Part shown: positions 44,941 to 58,800 of the stretch, in pieces
How positions within the stretch are numbered: position 1 is the first letter of the stretch
How the letters are laid out: each line of letters opens with the position of its first letter
NCBI GenBank assembly: GCA_037043015.1
Contig: CM073321.1
Location: 32,342,101 to 32,406,100 of the forward strand
Length of the DNA stretch: 64,000 bases
Source of the DNA: Bryum argenteum
Lineage: Eukaryota; Streptophyta; Bryopsida; Bryales; Bryaceae
Direction of reading: 5' to 3'
The notes under the pieces: model-generated
Told to the model about the DNA's origin: nothing
Seen by the model: the letters and a program-made list of their open reading frames with translations, nothing else
Database searches by the model: none
Made by a program: the position numbers and the translations under genes

Positions 44941-47900
44941 CTTTAAATTACATTTTGTGTTCAAATTCGTATAATATCATATATATTTTACTTCGCATTT
45001 TGATTGGTATAGTATTTTATTCTTCATTTCAAATTTAGTTTTACTTTATCTTGAGTTAAAGTTTAAGAGTTGTATATTGGGTGACTATTTTCTTTTTGTT
45101 TCTCATTAGTGAGCTTTTTGAAAGGAGTAATTGGTATGAGATTGGTAGGTTTCATAAATACCTTGTTGTTCATAATACGTTTGGAAATTGAAATACAACA
45201 ATGTGTAAAATGGTGGAATTTGGTTGTTTTTGCTAAACGTGTTTTGACCTCCGTATATCACTATCTCTTATCTTGTCACATAGTTGTCTATTTTTCACAT
45301 TGGATTGAATTGTAACAACTATGTAAAGTGTTTGAAGTAGCTTGATTGTATTTTCAGCCAATTGGACTTCCACCATGTTATTGTACCTTGTTGCCTTCTT
45401 AGTTTTGTTAATTTCCATGCTTTCAAATAATCTTTATCTAGGAGCGTTAGTCTCCAAATTGCGACATTGACTGCACTTTAGAGACCTGACTTGGTATATG
45501 CTTCTCTTAAAGTATCTTGTTTTGTATCAACCAGCAAGCAGATACATTGTATAGCTCATAGAAGGTCAACCTACCTAGTTTAGTAGGCTTATGTGTATCT
45601 CCAATACTCTTAAAATTAGAGATAATTTTGCATAATTAAGTATTATATATATTTTTAAGTTATACATTATAGATTGTCTTGTTTGAACACTTGAGATAGT
45701 TTATATTGATATTTTGACATTCTCAACATGAAATAGATGTCCAAAATAATATTAATATTCATAAAACAAGTAGATATTACTTATGATTTTTCCTCTAAAA
45801 AATAAGTGAGCTTAATTATTTTTGTGTTTATTGAAATATATGGCAACATATTTTTCTAAGTTCTTACATCGTTGATTTAGCTTACTAGAGACTTCTACCT
45901 CTATTTTGTGTGTTTTCAAAAGTTCTATTGAGTGATCCATGTATTGAACCCCTTACTTAGGCACTAGTAGGAATTAAAACCAAAAACATTGTGTGGAATT
46001 ACGTGTCGAGATTTCATAAGAGATTTGTGCGTGAAATGAATTAGAATGGCTTAGAATGAGCAACAAACAAAAACCAGGGCTAAAGAATTAGTGTGGCCCT
46101 AAATATAGTCTCTAGCTAGAAAATAGTATGGCTGCAATTGACAAATGGCTTAGATATACAAATTTTAGAGTTTTTGAACCTCAATATCGATAAAGTGAAT
46201 AATTTGCAATATCGACAAGTAATATTGCAAAATATATTGCCAATTTAACTTTAAGTTTTACAAGTATATAAATGTGTTTATACTCATAAACAAAATACAT
46301 TTATATTAATAAAGATAGGAACTGAGTCTTTTCGGAACGTCTCACACACTTCTTTAGGTGATCATGTTAAAATCTAAGAAAATTTATTCATAAGCTTACT
46401 TTTGACGTTAACTTCTCATATTCTATACTCTTTCTAGAACTATTTAGAACCACTTCTTTTATCATCAATGCCTAGTTCATGCTTAGTAACTAAACCAATG
46501 GATCTAAATCGTCTAAAGAATATTAAAATAAGTTTGTTAAATAATTTATACAAGTTTTCATCCAAAATTTCTACCATTTATATTGTCGTGTCCGCACAAA
46601 GAGCGCTTTCCAATATTACTTACTTTTAACTATTCATATAAGTACACTTACGTGGCTTTGCCGCGCTCATACAAATGATTCCCAATATTTTATATGGTCA
46701 ATACTTTGAAATTCAATATCTTGGGATCCATCGAACTAATTTGTGATCCAATTGTTACTTTGCACCCATACGTAAAAATCAGCTTCCAACAACACCCATA
46801 TTGTACAATCCAACTAGTCGTGCCGAAGATAATAATGTCACTTGCAAATTAAAACAAAACAAACTATGAGATGTAAGAGAAAAAAACTTAGAAGTGCAAT
46901 TTGCATGTCATAATTACTTCTAATTTGTGAAATGAGTCCGTATTTTCATTATGTATATTTGGTTCTACCAATTTATTATGTATATTTGGTTCTACAATTA
47001 TTATTATTAGTGACCAACTATTTGAGGGGTAAGTAATCTTTTTGAACCATGCTTGCTTCAATTGTTTGTTGGATCGACGGCTTATAACATTGTCGCTTAT
47101 CTCGTTCCTCTTGCTCTTATGTTAATAACTTTTTTGATGTAACAACAAATGTGATGAGAGCGTTAGAAGTTGTCTTGTGTGTGGCTCTTCATTCATCCGA
47201 ATGATAGTAACTTCGGTGTTGAAGGAGGCGGCAATTGTTGCGTAGGCCTATGTAGTGTCTTGGTAATTAAAATATAGTATTGAGTAGAAATAGGGGTTGG
47301 TGTGGCTATAGAAGTTTAGAAATAGTGATATTATTGACACAATTCTGACCATTGGTTGCTACCTACGACCGATTACTTTCACATTGCACTTTTTCTTACA
47401 ATGTTCCCACATAGTGTTCAAACAAAAATATGCCGCTTCAATTGTATCTCCTTCAATAGTTTTTTTTCTTTTTTTGTCTTTTTTTGGATCTCATCTTTTT
47501 TACTTTTTGATATTGGAAACACCATCAAAAAAATTTGAATATCTCTCTAAACTTTTGATATAATTTCTAGACATGTATTATACTCTCAAGAAATTTTAAA
47601 AAGCAACTTGGTTTCCCAACTTTTTAGTTTTTCTCGGCAAGTCCAAATAATCTGCTTGTATCTTTCAACACCTAATATCTTTTGGTACATGGTGTTAATC
47701 AACATGATTTTTTATCTCGCATGTAGAATGTAATAAAAAGAGGGGTTTCCCTCAAGGATTGCAATTAACTAAGAATATAAAAATAATGAGAGCAGGAGAG
47801 TATTTTGAACATTTTGATCTATGGTATCGATCTAGATTTTTAGTACTCGAGTTGTGAAAGATCCATTGCATTTGTTGCACTCTTTAGCTTTTTGTTTTGA

Positions 47901-50900
47901 TATGTTAACTCCTCATTTCAAAATTCCTTTATGTATTGTTGTTACTTTAAAAACATGAGGTGAAACACAAACATTAGAGTTTTGTATACTTATACGTGAT
48001 GCAAGATTTTGTTTGGTCGCCTACTTTGGTACATTACTAACTTTTCTCTTGATCATTGACGAGTATCTTTTACAGCTACCTTGACTTCAAAAGATTTTTG
48101 GCTCATGCATTAGTAGTACAAGCGTTTGCAAGGGTAGGCTTTTCCTAGACATCACTTTTTATGCTATAGTTGAATACCTAAAGAGGTTAACAAGGGCCTC
48201 ATATGTGATCTTTCATGGGTTTGCATACCGTTTTAGACTCAACTGTCCTGTGGTAGACACTGAAAGTTGTGAATACAACTAGTATATTGCCTCCATTGGT
48301 GTTTACTGATCAATCAAGAAGAACTGTTTCGAGATAATCTTAGTGGGTTGTAAATTCAACATTCTATTGTGTTGACAAAGTCTACTTTGCCAACCAAGGT
48401 GCCTACATAGTTCTTTTAATTTGGAATTTGGCAATTCAATCTTTGTTTCGAGTACATGAAATAAAAAAGTTTCATTGTTTCTATATGAAGAGTAGCCATC
48501 TATTACAAGCGTAGCTATCTCTTCAACCGTTCCCAATAATGGCTCAAACTTCAGTATGGAAAATATGTGGTGAATTCCTTAGTGCAACTATTCATTCTAT
48601 ATGAAGAAAGTAAATTAAAAAATAGTTCTAGTGGATATATATTTCTGTACTTTTTTACAATGTGTTATGTATTTCAAGAAGTGGATACATAAGCGTTCGT
48701 AAAATGGTGCTCTAACTTGACACCTTATAATGTATGTTGTGGATACATGATTTTTTTGGATTGAGAAGTTGTAATCTACTTCTAGGTGAAGAAGCCTAGA
48801 GCTCCATCTGGGGTACAATTCCATTTTAGAGCACTTTTCAATATATATATAAGAGTAATAACATGAATCATGTGATCTTTAATGTAGAGATAAGTATTCG
48901 TGTTCCTCAGACCTGGTTGGTTTGTATATTTAATACACTCAACCAGATCTACCAATATTGAAATGCAACAATTACTGATGTTCAAGCTTGAAGTTTTTCA
49001 AATTAGATATGGATCTATATCTCAAAGTTGTATAACCGACTCAAGCCTTACTAGTGTAAGATCTCTATCTTGTGTTGTTTTTTAAGCTTTTATTTGTGCG
49101 CAACTGCATGCTAACATACCAACCACTCTTGCCTTCACCTATATTCACAAAGTTGTCATGCAATACACGAAAGAGTGCATTAAGAGACTAATATATCTGC
49201 TCCTCATTTCTCTCTTGATTACAAAATATGATACTATTCTCTCCTTATCATGCCTGGTCATACGATGATTCATCATACATGCCAACATACATCCAATGTT
49301 TATACCATCCACCATCATCTATTAAGTAAATGTATATAGTGATAGGAAAAAAGTTTAATATGAATTCTAAAAAAACACTATCTCATGTTAGAATACATAT
49401 TATTTTGTTTTCACATTTTTTAGAATGCAAGGTTCAGACTATCAATGATGAATCAAATTTGTAAATACTGATGTTAGCAGGTGACGTAAGTTGGCATTAG
49501 CATTTTGGGTAGATTGATTTCTTCATTTAGATGTCAAAGGTGCATTATTTTCTAGAACCTTGAACCAAGTGTGATGATTAGATTAGAGGTTGAGACAATC
49601 ATCATTGTTGTTCTAGATCACAATGAGTCTACAACATATGCAAGACAAAATAGTATATACAACAGCTAGAAATACTCCCCCTACTCGTATGTGTCCAATA
49701 TAAACAAAGAAAAATAAGTTGCTAAAATAGGTCTTATGCATAAAAGAATACATGCACATGTCCTTTCAACTACTATGAAAATTTGCGCCTTTTAGAAGAA
49801 CATAGGAACACACGTCATAAGATCATAAGTGCAACAAAATAAACTTTGAATCTTTAGAGCAAGTTATCTGTTGATAACTAGAAATTTGTGCAATCTAAAT
49901 TCACTATGCACTCATATTACATCTCCTTATATTCGAGCTTGTTAATAAAAATGACTTGATAATGTCGTCACAACCATTTACGGAATGGTTGTGGAATTTG
50001 TTGTTCTTATCTTCATTGCCCTTATTTGCTCGTAAGGTTTTAGTTCATTTCAAAGTAAACTTTATTGTACAGGTCATAAAATCATTTTGTCAAGACATAA
50101 CTATGTCTTGAATAACACAAAGTAAATAAGTAGACACTTACTATCATTGTTACACATTGTGTAAATACTAGTTTTGCAAACATATTAATCCATAGTTTTA
50201 TTGCACTTGATGTATTTTCTCAGCAAGTTTTACACGCCTTTGTTACTCATTTTTGTAACATTTCTCCGTCAAAAGTTAGGCAAGCATCATATCCAAGACA
50301 TATTCATACAACAGATTAATATGGTTTTGGTTATAAATGGTCTTGTAGAATAATTGCTTAGAGGCTAAATTGTGTGTTCTTTAAACTTTTGCACTCATTT
50401 GTTTCCTTGGTCTTTAGTGAAATTAGTATCATCCAATAAAAAAATGTGTATGGTGCGACACGAAGGAAAACCGCCTACATGTTGTCAGGCTTCTATTGAT
50501 TTAAATGCTTCTAGTCTCTAAAACTCACTCAAGAAATGGTCGCAAAAAAAGCGTTTTTAAGAGAATTGACTGATGGTGAGGTAGCAAATTTAAATGATTC
50601 AGAGTAATCATTTCACTTTGCAGACAACTTGGTTTCAAGAAAAATTAATCTCTAAATTTTCTTATGTTTTTGAAAGCTTGAGATTACAATTTCCTACTAT
50701 TATGCACTATTAGGAAACGAACCAAATTTCTTTTTAAATAATAATTAAAAAATCTGCACTTCCAACTATAATATCTTGTAACCAAGCCTATCTGTAGTTA
50801 TTGTTCTGGAAATTGAGTGTTGAATGCTTATTATTTGTAAATTTGTAAAATTGTTCAATTGTTTATTGAGCATTGTTTGGAGCCATAGGATACTATGTGT

Positions 50901-52546
50901 ACAATGAGACTTCATGATTCTTACATCAAACATTTCTCAATTTTTTTTCATGTAGATGATTTACTTAAGAATGCCCTAACAAAGTTTTTGAGACTTAGAA
51001 TTGGTTTATTCTACAGTAAAATAGTCTACGGGTCATGAGCTAAAGGAGAATTTTCAATTGTGATTGGGCAAAATTGCAAGTTTTGACTACCGTAGGTCAT
51101 GTTTAGTTTCAATAGACGAGAGACAAAATGAATTATTTTAACTGGCAAATCTTTCGGCAATAGAAATACAGATATTCGAGATTTTGAACTTCGCCAGCAT
51201 GTTTATTCTGCCCTTTTGGCGTATTGTGGGGTCATTATTAATGGTTGGGCCAGGTTTGAAAGAGTGACAAGAAATATGCTTCACATAATAGTTTAGGTAT
51301 GCATTTTTTGATCTGAAGATTTGATTTGCAAAATAAAAATCACTTCTATAACCAATGAGTTTTAATTATGTGTTTCATGCTTTGGATTACAGTGCAAAAT
51401 GAAGACAAAACAACATATGGTGGTTGTAGAGTAGGACCATTGTGATGCTTCATCAACATGCACCTTGAAGCAACTTTAATAAAGTGTTTACCATTATCAT
51501 AGTATTTGTATTGATATAAGATTGGGACGTTTTATTTTTGTTTGAGAACGAGTTGTATTTTTAAACTAAAGCAAAATTTTTTCTATATCTTGTATTTTAT
51601 ATTTTTCCACTTTAGTCTTTGGAAATTTGCAATTTCAAACAACTATAATTTTATCAAAAATTGAGCAATAAGGCTTTATAATTTTTGCACTTTCAACAAA
51701 TCCTAACACATAATTTTCCAAAACATTCAACATTCTTGGTTTGAATTAATTTTTGTCAAAATTGACCACAAGGTAGGGTAGTAGGTGTTTAAACTAGGTG
51801 AAGTTTTCACCGATGGTGAATTTTTTCTCATGGATGAGAAAATGATATGACAATCTATGTAACAACGCTTTTTGGAGAGGCAGTTCTTGAAGGTTAATCT
51901 TTTTGTCTTGACTAAAACCCTCGGACAAGAAACTCCACCTCCAAAGAAATTCAACTTCATTATAATAATATAAATCAAATCTCATAAATAGCACTATGAG
52001 TATGCCGTCACTAGAAATGCCTGTTTAATTGAACAAATAAACAACAAAATTACATTGATTTCTGCACATTGACATGGCTGGGATACTAAACCAACAAAGT
52101 CATAAAATTGAATCAACAAGTATGATTGAAAATAACTATATTGATTTGGTTAGTAGAGAGAAGAATCAAATTTCAAGTGGATTAAAGTATCACATGGCAC
52201 GTTGATATTTTCACTTATTTTCAATTAGCTCTTATCTATATCATTTTCTTTGGTATGAAAGTTTAGACTTTACGATGTAATTTTATCTTCTCTGACATTT
52301 GCCCAAAACCACATACACACAACTTTAGCTTCAACCATGGTACAAGGGAGATAACAACCTCGTAACAATCTAAATAAAAAGTCTGTGATAGTTTGTATGA
52401 GGCACCATGATCACCATAGCCCTGTCTTGTCCGACGCGTAAATTCGAACTGCCACCACAATCCTCACAAGTAGGAAATTTTTTATATCACATTGATTTTG
52501 AGTTTGCTGATGATTCCTCCACTCTTTGAACCGCCATGAGTGAGTT
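44941..52546. other. AT-rich gene-free stretch
   Basis: About 7.6 kb in which I find no supported gene, RNA gene or repeat array. The small open frames on both strands (for example near 48.3-49.1 kb) are no longer than expected for this composition in one or two cases and show no recognisable motif. Old element debris is likely. Confidence 0.5.
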
Positions 52547-53100
52547 ATGAGTCTAATTACCATCTTACAGGTGAGAGACCTTGCGCATGGCATGACGTTT
52601 TTCCACTACAACTTGACCATTGGTAGCATGGTAGCCACCTCTGCTGACAGCAAGCTAGTACGGAAACCTTGTAGAAATATTGAAATAAGTGATTTTGAAG
52701 GGCAACGTTTGGGTGAGCGACGTCGCAAAGGTAACAAGTATGACGATGATACCTCCTCGAGCTCAAAAAGTTTGCTTTTGCAAAATTCTCTCCACACTAG
52801 TGGCCATTCCGCATCTTCGTTGTAGCATTAGCTGTAAAGTGAACTTGATAATGATGCTCACCAAGCCCATTCTTATACAAGACCTCCAATCTATAGGGTA
52901 TGGTAGTAGAAGTGTACAAATAAAAATCTCGAAATGCACTGGAAGCAGATTAAAAGGAGTTCCGAACAAAAATGTAGAAGTGAATCCGCTTTGCGCTTTA
53001 GGTCATTTGCTCCACTCCATGATATTTTGTCCATGCAATAGCTGCAACCACATCTGCTGCCCAAGAACAATAATAGTGCCAACTCCGACTCACCGAAACT
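52547..53100. other. Segment with overlapping small open frames, no gene supported
   Basis: GC content rises slightly and several 60-137 codon frames overlap on both strands (plus-strand example: ISDFEGQRLGERRRKGNKYD). None has a recognised motif or a clear exon border, so I do not call a gene. A captured exon is possible. Confidence 0.25.
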
Positions 53101-55250
53101 AGGGTTTTATTATGGAGTGTCAGCATTTTGTTGCCTTGAAATTCCATTCTTGCTTTCATAAAAGGAAGGACAAAGAGAAGATCGAGGAGTACTGTGGCCA
53201 CTAGAAAAGCGACGTGTGGTGATAACTAATGACGGTTGATCTTCTTTTGCTTCCAAAAGATTGGACTTTAGAATTGACTCTAGAAGTCGAATGTAGACCA
53301 ACGTTATTTTTAGTGTAAATGATGTAAAAATTAATTTCTCCTTTGTCTAAAATTGAGAATAAAAGTCCATGTAGAACTTTTAGTATATCCACGTCACACA
53401 AAATGTAAGTCCACAAAATGCAAGTATTAGCCATGAAAATATAACATGGCATGTCTTTAACCGTGGCGGTATACTTACCCCCGCTTTGCATACGCGGTGC
53501 ACTTCACAATCGATGAAGATGATTAACCGAATCATCTTAAGGGGTGATTGAATGAACGCAAAAATGACGGAATTTGGTAACACAATCATATTCTATTGAT
53601 TTTTACAACACCTTTTTGTACAAGTGTACTTAAATAAAAATAAGTGGCTATCATATTAAGCTTAAATTATGCTTGGTGGTCATTTTTGTAAATCAAGAAT
53701 CTAGATTTTTTACAATTGAGCTGTATAGTGGTTCTTTTGGTAGAATTGAAAAATAATTGTAGGGCCCCTCTAGAGGAGAAACTAATCCCCTCAAAGTCAA
53801 ACTGATCTTTGTAAAGGCCTCAACCCTTAATGTATTTATGCCCCCCTTTCATGTTATTGGAACCTCTCATCTAAATTCCCCAAATAATTATGTTACTTAA
53901 TTCTTTTAGAAGTAACTAGAGTCTTGAAAAAAAATCAAATAGTTCTGTATGAAAATTGAATACAATTATAATACATTGGACTGTGTATTCTAATATTGGA
54001 AGTGAAAATGTATCAAAGTAATAAATATTCTATCCCACAATTTGATGTTAAATTTGATTAGAAGTTTACTTGAATTGCCATACATATGCATTTTTATTTT
54101 TATGAAAACAATTTCTGTTGAAATCCTTTTCATTCAATGTACATGTAGGAAATCATGGATGTATATATTTTGATGAACTTCTCTTCACTGGTGGACTTCT
54201 CTGTTAAACCTGTCTTTGAGGTGTTTAGACTACAATTAGCCAAGACTCCTAAAAAAATATTTTATAGTCTTCATTTTTTCTCGAGCACAATCACCATTTG
54301 CCTCATATAGTTATGTCTTGGCCAAGCATTCTTAACCAACCACTAGCTTTCTCAACCATAGTGTAAATTGACCCTCATTATGTTGTTTGAACCTTCATGC
54401 AATTCTATTATTTGAAGCATGTACTACTTTTAGATTTTTATTTTGCAATATCATAATGTAGAAGTCCGCTGGATAAGGTATCATTTGAAGTGGGTTTCTT
54501 TGTCCTGCTGCAGACAACAATCGGATCACCAAACACGCTGTCAGGTCCCGAGATATTGACTATGATGTATTTATGGCCCCCAAATGACTAGAAATTACAA
54601 AAATTATAGGATTATAGGAACTTTTATTCTTTTTATCATCTTTATAGTAACTTAGTTGAGTATAAAAATTTTGACAATATATATATCCGTCGCAACACCG
54701 CGAGCCATATTAGTATTATCTAAAATACGATATAAAAACAACAATCCAAATGAACATGCATCATATTGATTGTAATAGGTTCAGAAAAAGAGTAAACATT
54801 ATGATTTTCAAAAAATTCATCATGTTTAATTTTGGTAAATAATGAAAGAGATAAACAGAAAATTACTAGAACTTTGAATATTGTTTTTGTAATGTTTAGA
54901 GGCTGCCCTTCTAAGATTGTGTAAGTTCAAAGATGGTTCACTTAAGAGTTTGAGTAGTTATTTTGTTATGGACTCATTACAAAATTTAAGTGTTGTTTTC
55001 CGGCTGAAAACCCAATCTTTGTTCTTGTAGATTTGAATATTAGAATTTGACTTTGTAAAATTTACGACATACACCTTGTAAGTTTTTCCACTTTGACACC
55101 ATATTATAGCCCAAAATACTAAAGTTAGACCTTTCATTTAGGTTATTAAAAATTCCAAAAACCCACTTTGAGTTTTAACCATAGTCAGAAATTTTGACAT
55201 TGTTGAAAGAATTTAGCAGCTCGCATAACTAATTTATGCTTAGCGAGGTT
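53101..55250. other. AT-rich spacer, no gene seen
   Basis: No supported feature. A phrase of ATGTATTTATG-CCCCC type occurs twice (about 53835 and 54568), perhaps the remains of one old insertion. Confidence 0.5.
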
Positions 55251-55852
55251 TGTACAATTGTACTCCATTCTTTTTTTAATAAAAAGTGGGGAAATGTTGA
55301 GGTCGTCAGATACTTAGTACGGTCGTAAGTTTCTCGACCACATTTAGGGTCTCTGCCGGATATCGAGAGGTGCTTCCCCTAATTCCGTTCCACGCGTACC
55401 ATTTGGCACATCGGCGGCACCTGTCATCGCAAGTGCTACAGTTGACACTACACGAGATCGATTCTCCCATCGACCGTTCTCACTCTCAGCATCCGGTGCT
55501 GGCTGCGCGACCGAGGGTTTGGAGCCACTTCCGTGGGATGTGTCCCTGGAGGGCTAAACATTAGAGCGCATGTAGCATTTTAAAATGGACTTCTCGTACG
55601 GCGCGCGCTTAGGACATGGAGGTGGTTGGATCTCGTGATTGCGAGCACAGGTGGTGAGAGGAAACCTAGGGCGGTGGTGAATTATATGGTCCAAGGGCCA
55701 GGAAAATGGTGTTGTGACCGCTGAGAATTCCTTCCAGGATCTGGACTTGGTTCGCGGCTGCGGGAAACCGGTCATGAACATGTAGCAACGCGTGATAAAT
55801 TTTCGAGGGTTTTTGTGCTGGTGGTGGCTGGTTCCTTTTGCCGAGGTTTTCA
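55251..55852 (+). promoter_or_regulatory. Promoter and 5' leader region of the SPL gene
   Basis: Composition changes sharply at about 55.3 kb from AT-rich spacer to GC-richer, non-repetitive sequence that leads to the SPL start codon. The transcription start is not determined; no strong TATA box is seen. Confidence 0.45.
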
Positions 55853-58800
55853 ATGGAGCGTGGATTGGGGCAGTTAAGGGTGGAAGGTCTGCCCTTCATT
55901 CAGCACCAATTCTTTCCTGGAGGTAACTCTGTTTGCGCTTGTAAATCTGAAGTGTGCGGCCATCTTTGATGAAATCCGCCGCTTAGGTTGCCGCACGCAG
56001 AGGATTTTACGTGTCGCTTAGAACTTGAATTGGTTTTTACACATTTATCTTTCTCCATTATCATCATCTTTTGTGGGATTCCTTTGATGAAGAAAATTGA
56101 GTCTGGAGCTGGTTTGCATTCCTAAATTGCTATGGCCTTTACTGAGCTGTGTTGCAGGGGGAGTGACGCCCAGTGATAGAGGGGCCTCTGCTGTTGATCG
56201 TTGCGAGATACCATGGGCGATCAGAGAAAGTGGAACAAATTGGAACTCTAGCGGGATCGGAGATAGGACAATACATAGGAATGAGTGGAATGAACGCTCG
56301 TGGCGTTGGGATGGTGCCGCACTGAGTGCTCAACGAGTAAGTGGAGCAGCAGAACGATCCGTTTCTGACTCCTCTAGAAATGATGCGAACGGCGAGAACG
56401 GTCGGCGAAGGAGGGTAGCCGACGTAGGGCTACAGCTAGACTCGAGGCCTGCTGAAGACAATAATCGAGTGATTCACATTGATGATGACGATGACGAGAC
56501 TGAGCTTCGGAGTCAGACGTTTTTCGGACGCCATACTCCGTCTCCTCCTTCGAACGAGCCGAATCCGTACAGCAGGGGAGACGAGTCACCGGAGGATGAG
56601 GGTGGCCTCGCTTTGAAGCTAGGAGGGAGTTCTTATCCATTCACGGAGGAGAATGGGGCTGGAAAGCGCGGGCGATCTCCTTCTCCTCAGTCACAGGTCC
56701 CTACTTGCCAAGTGGACGGATGCACCGCTGACCTGAGTCAAGCGAAGGACTATCACAGGCGGCACAAGGTGTGCGAGGTGCATTCGAAGGTGTCGACGGC
56801 ACTGATATCGCGAGTGATGCAGCGCTTTTGTCAGCAGTGCAGCCGATTCCATCCGTTGGACAAGTTTGACGACGACAAGCGGAGCTGCAGAAGACGTTTG
56901 GAAGGGCACAACAAGCGACGGAGGAAAGCTCAACCCGATGCAGGCGCAGGTCGATTGGAGGATCAAACAAATGCTAAGGGCACAGACATCATGGCCCTTC
57001 TGGGCGTTCTATCTCAATTAAAAGGTTTTGCACCTGATTTAAGCGAAATGTCGTCTGTCTCTGTGGAGTCCTTGTTGGGCAGTGTGGTTGTTGACTGATG
57101 TAATGAGTGCTACAGATCCTTTGGAGCGTGCAAGTGCTGCTGCTAGCGATCGAGATATTCTATTGCAATGCCTTCGGCAAGCAGGGAATCTGCAGAACAG
57201 TACACTGGAGGGATTGACCAGAGCCGCACCGTCGTGGAATCAGCTGAGTCGCAATTCCGATGCGTCTTTACCGCAGATCGATCTCAGACTGCTGGCGTCC
57301 CAGCTGACAGGCCCTGCCGCAATGTCGCTGCCACCGCAGGACGCCATCTCCATGCTGCTGCAGAACAACCTCTCGAACAATCTGAAGCAAGCTGCCCTAC
57401 TGGCTCAAGGGAACATGCTGAACCGGGCGGGCTTCAACAACATCTTGAATGAACTTTCGTATCCGTCATCGCATGTAGAAACTCCAGTTGGTCATGCAGG
57501 TCCACAGATGAGCAACCCGACATCTACAGCACCTGGAATGCCAGTGGCGTCCTGTTCGAGAGCAGCTGGGAGCATGGATCATGTGCAACTGCTAGCGAAT
57601 GTAGCGTTGTCTTTACAGCGAAGTGTGGCTGCCCAGTCAGCGGGGCTGGGCAACCACCTGGCAGGGAACGGGCACGGTATGGCACAGCCAACTGTGCAGA
57701 GGGTTGTCTCGGAGCATGCGGTATTGGATACGAGAGATGTGGTGAAGCCGAGGTTGGACAGGAATCAGGAGGACGATGTCATCGTTTCCTCACAAGCGGA
57801 CAGACAGCGACTAGTATCGCAGAATGGCGTGTCGCACGCGCAGAAGAGGTCGTGTGTGGACCTAGAGCAGGCACAGATTCCCATACATCGACCTTCAATT
57901 GACTTGCAACAACCTCCTGTAGATCAGTACAGTGATGCTTCTGAAACAGGGTCGGGGTCAGCTTCCGGTTCAGCTTCTGGGTCGGGTCACCAATCGCCTG
58001 GCACTCCGAGTAGAGAGTGGGAGGTATGTTTGCACCTGGATATTTGCACGTTTTGAATGTTTTGAATGTGTTCTAAGTTCACCTGATGTTTGAGTTTCTG
58101 AGTTCACGTTCGGTCGTTCATTGGTTTGATCATGTTGTGGCTGGTATTTGTGAGTTTTGCAGAATAGTCGAATATCTTTGAAGCTTTTTGACAAACATCC
58201 TGGAGAGTTCCCGGAGGGGCTTCGAAGTCAGGTACCTCTGCGTTTGTACGACGTTCAGAATCGTTTTTTAAAATTTTTTATTGACAATTTGCGCTGATGT
58301 GTGTAGTTTCTTTTGGATATGTCAAGTCAGTCAAGTCTGAGGCGGAGAAGGTTCAAGCAAGAGCCAAAATCATAATTCTAGTGATAGTTCCTGATCGGCC
58401 TTTAACCTGGTCAAATTTACCTGTTTCAGATCGATGAGTGGCTATCACACCGACCTTTAGATATGGAGGGGTTTATCAGGCCAGGCTGCATCATTCTAAA
58501 TATCTTCCTATCAATACCTAAGAATGCGTGGACTGTGGTAGATATCTGAACTGATTTCTGCTTCTTCAATTGTATGCTCTTCTAATTCCTTTGATCTTGT
58601 GTTTTTGGAGCTCGAGTATATGTTCTGACAAGGAAATCTGGCTCGATGATGTATAGTCAGTTACACCCGATATTGGGTTTTACCCAATTGCACAGTGTAG
58701 TTTAGTGGTGAAGTGATTTTCTGTTTGTTTTTGAGGATAATTTATTGCTTGATTATGGCGGCAGTTGATTAGCGACTTGCCAGGAAGTTTGAAGCGACTA

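Noticed and set aside
48303-49085. Small gene on either strand in the AT-rich desert
   Set aside because: Frames are short, overlap each other and show neither motifs nor exon borders.
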